Shown here: positions 61,827 through 64,000 of the stretch, piece after piece
Numbering within the stretch: position 1 is the stretch's first letter
Layout: each line of letters begins with the position of its first letter
Made by a program: the position numbers and the translations under genes
NCBI RefSeq assembly: GCF_014636635.1
Contig: NZ_BMEO01000003.1
Span: 62,001 to 126,000 of the forward strand
Source of the DNA: Marinicella pacifica
GTDB lineage: Bacteria > Pseudomonadota > Gammaproteobacteria > Xanthomonadales > Marinicellaceae
Length of the DNA stretch: 64,000 nt
Reading direction: 5' to 3'
The notes under the pieces: generated by a model
Database searches by the model: none
What the model was told of the DNA's origin: nothing
What the model saw: only the letters and a program-made list of their open reading frames with translations

Positions 61827-62564
61827 ATGCAATTAGAACAACAAGTGGCTTTGGTTACCGGCGCCAGTCGCGGCATCGGTAAAAGCATCGCTGAAACACT
61901 GGCCCAAGCCGGTGCAGTTGTGATTGGAACAGCCACCAGTGAATCCGGTGCCGGCGCCATCAGTGACTATTTATCTGCCTACGGCGGGCAGGGGCGGGTG
62001 TTGGATGTCACCGATGATGACAGTGTTCAGCAGCTGGTGACGGGCTTAAAAGAGGCCAGCGGCTTGCCGCAGATTCTGGTAAACAATGCCGGAATTACAG
62101 AAGATAAATTGTTAATGCGCATGTCAGCCACCGATTGGCAGCGGGTTCTGGACACCAATTTATCGGCCATTTACCGTATGAGCAAAGCGTTTATTCGCGG
62201 CATGATGAAGACGCGCAACGGCCGCATCATTAACATTGGGTCAGTGATTGGTTCAATGGGTAACGCCGGTCAAAGCAATTACGCCGCAGCCAAGGCCGGA
62301 TTAATCGGCTTTTCAAAAGCACTGGCTCAGGAAGTGGGTGCGCGTGGTATCACCGTTAATGTGGTGGCGCCGGGTTATATCCAGACCGATATGACGGCTG
62401 ATTTGCCGGAAGACCAAAAAACCGCCTTATTGGATAAAATTCCATTGCAAAAGCTGGGTGAAACCGATGACATTGCCCGGGCGGTGTTGTTTTTGGCTGC
62501 GGAATCAGGTCGTTATATCACAGGCGAAACCTTGCATGTCAACGGTGGCATGTATATGGCTTAA
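61827..62564 (+). CDS. fabG: 3-oxoacyl-ACP reductase
   Basis: 245 residues. TGASRGIG (11-18) binds NADP, NNAGITEDKLLMRM is typical of FabG, and the catalytic Ser, Tyr and Lys are in INIGSVIG and NYAAAKAG. It reduces 3-ketoacyl-ACP. AAAGGAG is a strong ribosome site. Gap of 136 bp before acpP. Confidence 0.95.
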   Translation: MQLEQQVALVTGASRGIGKSIAETLAQAGAVVIGTATSESGAGAISDYLSAYGGQGRVLDVTDDDSVQQLVTGLKEASGLPQILVNNAGITEDKLLMRMSATDWQRVLDTNLSAIYRMSKAFIRGMMKTRNGRIINIGSVIGSMGNAGQSNYAAAKAGLIGFSKALAQEVGARGITVNVVAPGYIQTDMTADLPEDQKTALLDKIPLQKLGETDDIARAVLFLAAESGRYITGETLHVNGGMYMA

Positions 62565-62700
62565 TCACGGTCAAGTTCATCGGTCATAAACAGACGTTTG
62601 AAATAAATAGTGGTTTTTAGCTAAGCTGGGGACATTTATTGGTGGAAAAATCAGTGAAGCTTGCATACAATATAATTTTTTAAAGACAGGTAATGAACAC

Positions 62701-62940
62701 ATGAGTGACATTGAAAATAAAGTAAAAGAAATTGTTGTTGAGCAGTTGGACCTTGATGTCAGTGCATCAGAATTAAACAACAGCGCTTCATTTGTCGATG
62801 ACTTGGGGGCGGATTCTTTGGATACGGTTGAATTGGTGATGGCTTTGGAGGAAGAATTTGAATGTGAAATTCCTGAAGAAGATGCCGAAAAAATCACCAC
62901 TGTTCAACAAGCCATCGATTACGTCACGGCGAACGTTTAA
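62701..62940 (+). CDS. acpP: Acyl carrier protein
   Basis: 79 residues, acidic and helical. S39 in [11 protein letters not shown] receives the phosphopantetheine arm. A TATAAT at 62671-62676 in the 136-bp gap upstream suggests its own promoter, as expected for a highly expressed gene, but no good -35 is seen. fabF follows after 80 bp. Confidence 0.97.
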   Translation: MSDIENKVKEIVVEQLDLDVSASELNNSASFVDDLGADSLDTVELVMALEEEFECEIPEEDAEKITTVQQAIDYVTANV

Positions 62941-63020
62941 GTTGTTCACAGCGTAACCTATTAAAGGCCGCGTTAAACCGTGGCTTTTTTTATTTGTGCA
63001 AATTATTTATGGGGACTACT

Positions 63021-64000
63021 ATGCAAAAACGTCGAGTGGTGGTGACCGGCATGGGAATTGTCTCGCCGGTGGGAAACCAGTTAAAAACAGCCTGGGATAA
63101 TATTTTAAACGGCGTCAGTGGAATTGGCCCTATCAGTCACTTTGACACCACTGACTTTGCGGCAAAAATTGCCGGTGAAGTGAAAGATTTTGATGTGTCA
63201 AAATACCTGTCAGCCAAGGATGCCAAAAAAATGGATCCTTTTATTCACTATGCCATGGCCGCCGGTACCGATGCCATTGAGGATGCGGGATTAGAAGTTT
63301 CTGAGGCCAATGCCGAGCGCATCGGTGTCTATGTGGGCGCCGGTATTGGTGGTATTTTGGGTATTCAAGAAACCACCGAAACCTGGCTGGAAAGAGGGCC
63401 GAGAAGAATTTCACCTTTCTTCATTCCCAGTACCATTATCAATATGGCTTCGGGTAATCTAAGCATCAAATACGGATTAAAAGGTCCCAACCTGGCGATG
63501 GTGTCTGCCTGCAGTTCGGCCACCCACAGCATTGGCATGGCTTATCGCAGTATTCAATATGGTGATGCTGATGTCATGATCTGCGGTGGGGCGGAATATG
63601 CTTCAACGCCGATTGCGATTGGTGGTTTTTCGCAATCTAAAGCCTTGTCCACACGTAACGATGAGCCCACCAAAGCCTCCAGGCCCTGGGATCAGGAACG
63701 GGATGGGTTTGTATTGGGTGATGGTGCCGGGGTTTTGGTGCTGGAAACCTTGGAGCATGCTCAAGCCCGGGGAGCCAGAATTTATGCGGAAATGGTTGGT
63801 TTTGGCATGAGCTCAGATGCGCATCATATGACCGCACCGTCACCCGGCGGTGAAGGTGCCGCCCGTTGCATGACCCATGCCATCAAAGATTCGGGATTGG
63901 CTAAAACCGACTTTGATTACATCAATGCCCATGGCACATCAACGCCTCAGGGTGATGTGGGTGAAAGTGATGCAGTGAAAATGACTTTTGGTGACCAGGC
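63021..64000 (+). CDS. fabF: 3-oxoacyl-ACP synthase II, N-terminal part (cut by window edge)
   Basis: 326 residues visible; the 3' end lies beyond the window. RRVVVTGMGIVSPVG opens the protein, the active Cys is in MVSACSSATHSIG, and the first active His in NAHGTSTPQGD; the second His and the glycine-rich end are not seen. It elongates acyl-ACP chains. Last visible member of the plsX-fabH-fabG-acpP-fabF cluster. Confidence 0.95.
   Translation, partial: MQKRRVVVTGMGIVSPVGNQLKTAWDNILNGVSGIGPISHFDTTDFAAKIAGEVKDFDVSKYLSAKDAKKMDPFIHYAMAAGTDAIEDAGLEVSEANAERIGVYVGAGIGGILGIQETTETWLERGPRRISPFFIPSTIINMASGNLSIKYGLKGPNLAMVSACSSATHSIGMAYRSIQYGDADVMICGGAEYASTPIAIGGFSQSKALSTRNDEPTKASRPWDQERDGFVLGDGAGVLVLETLEHAQARGARIYAEMVGFGMSSDAHHMTAPSPGGEGAARCMTHAIKDSGLAKTDFDYINAHGTSTPQGDVGESDAVKMTFGDQ

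Overview
The window looks like chromosomal DNA of a marine-type gammaproteobacterium with moderate GC. Several blocks keep the gammaproteobacterial order: ndk-rlmN-pilW-rodZ-hisS; dedD-cvpA-purF; rpiA-ygfA-6S RNA-zapA-zapB-like next to ygfB; rplM-rpsI; yceD-rpmF-plsX-fabH-fabG-acpP-fabF. UbiH/UbiI, FadIJ, Fe-SodB, MiaE and a PsrA-like regulator fit the same class. A Marinicella-like lineage is a guess, based on overall character and a C-terminal FADAFE-type tail on one secreted protein; no 16S gene is present to test it.

Layout. Bases 1-9.3 kb hold secreted and envelope functions: a DPP IV-like peptidase (cut by the left edge), a membrane regulator fused to a histidine phosphatase, an FG-GAP beta-propeller protein, a crotonase, an exported M17 aminopeptidase and a zinc alcohol dehydrogenase. 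Bases 9.5-17.2 kb are more accessory: SatD-DUF3307, two GNAT acetyltransferases, a YefM/YoeB-like toxin-antitoxin pair overlapping one of them, a DMT exporter, a lipoprotein cyclophilin, and a tandem 477-bp repeat that abuts a truncated DUF1428 gene. Bases 17.5-24.2 kb form a fatty-acid degradation operon (PsrA-like regulator, divergent FadE, FadN-type FadB, FadA) with its own terminator. Bases 24.4-38.3 kb are housekeeping. Bases 38.3-48.8 kb hold a diguanylate cyclase, a second beta-oxidation operon (fadIJ), an orphan EF-G, dGTPase, an FkbM methyltransferase and SodB. Bases 49.2-55.3 kb run fumC, a secreted protein with an internal duplication, a two-component system, miaE and a glycosyltransferase.

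The strangest part is 55.3-56.6 kb. It contains tRNA-Ser(GGA), a second broken tRNA-Ser copy, and three modular hairpin arrays. The hairpins have 9-bp stems of different sequence around a constant TCCNG loop. The arrays lie between AGGA and TTYGAACC, the sequence of the tRNA T-arm, and one of them splits the T-arm of the broken tRNA exactly there. The same hairpin class occurs in the 477-bp repeats 40 kb away. I regard this as the best candidate for an undescribed mobile or structural element system.

The window ends with YitT, TesB, an AmpD-like amidase and the fatty acid/phospholipid synthesis cluster, which lacks fabD between fabH and fabG and runs off the right edge inside fabF. Three genes (7048, ygfB, yceD) have good sigma70-type promoters so close to the start codon that their mRNAs are predicted to be leaderless or nearly so. 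All assignments come from reading the sequence and remembered family features; no database search was run.
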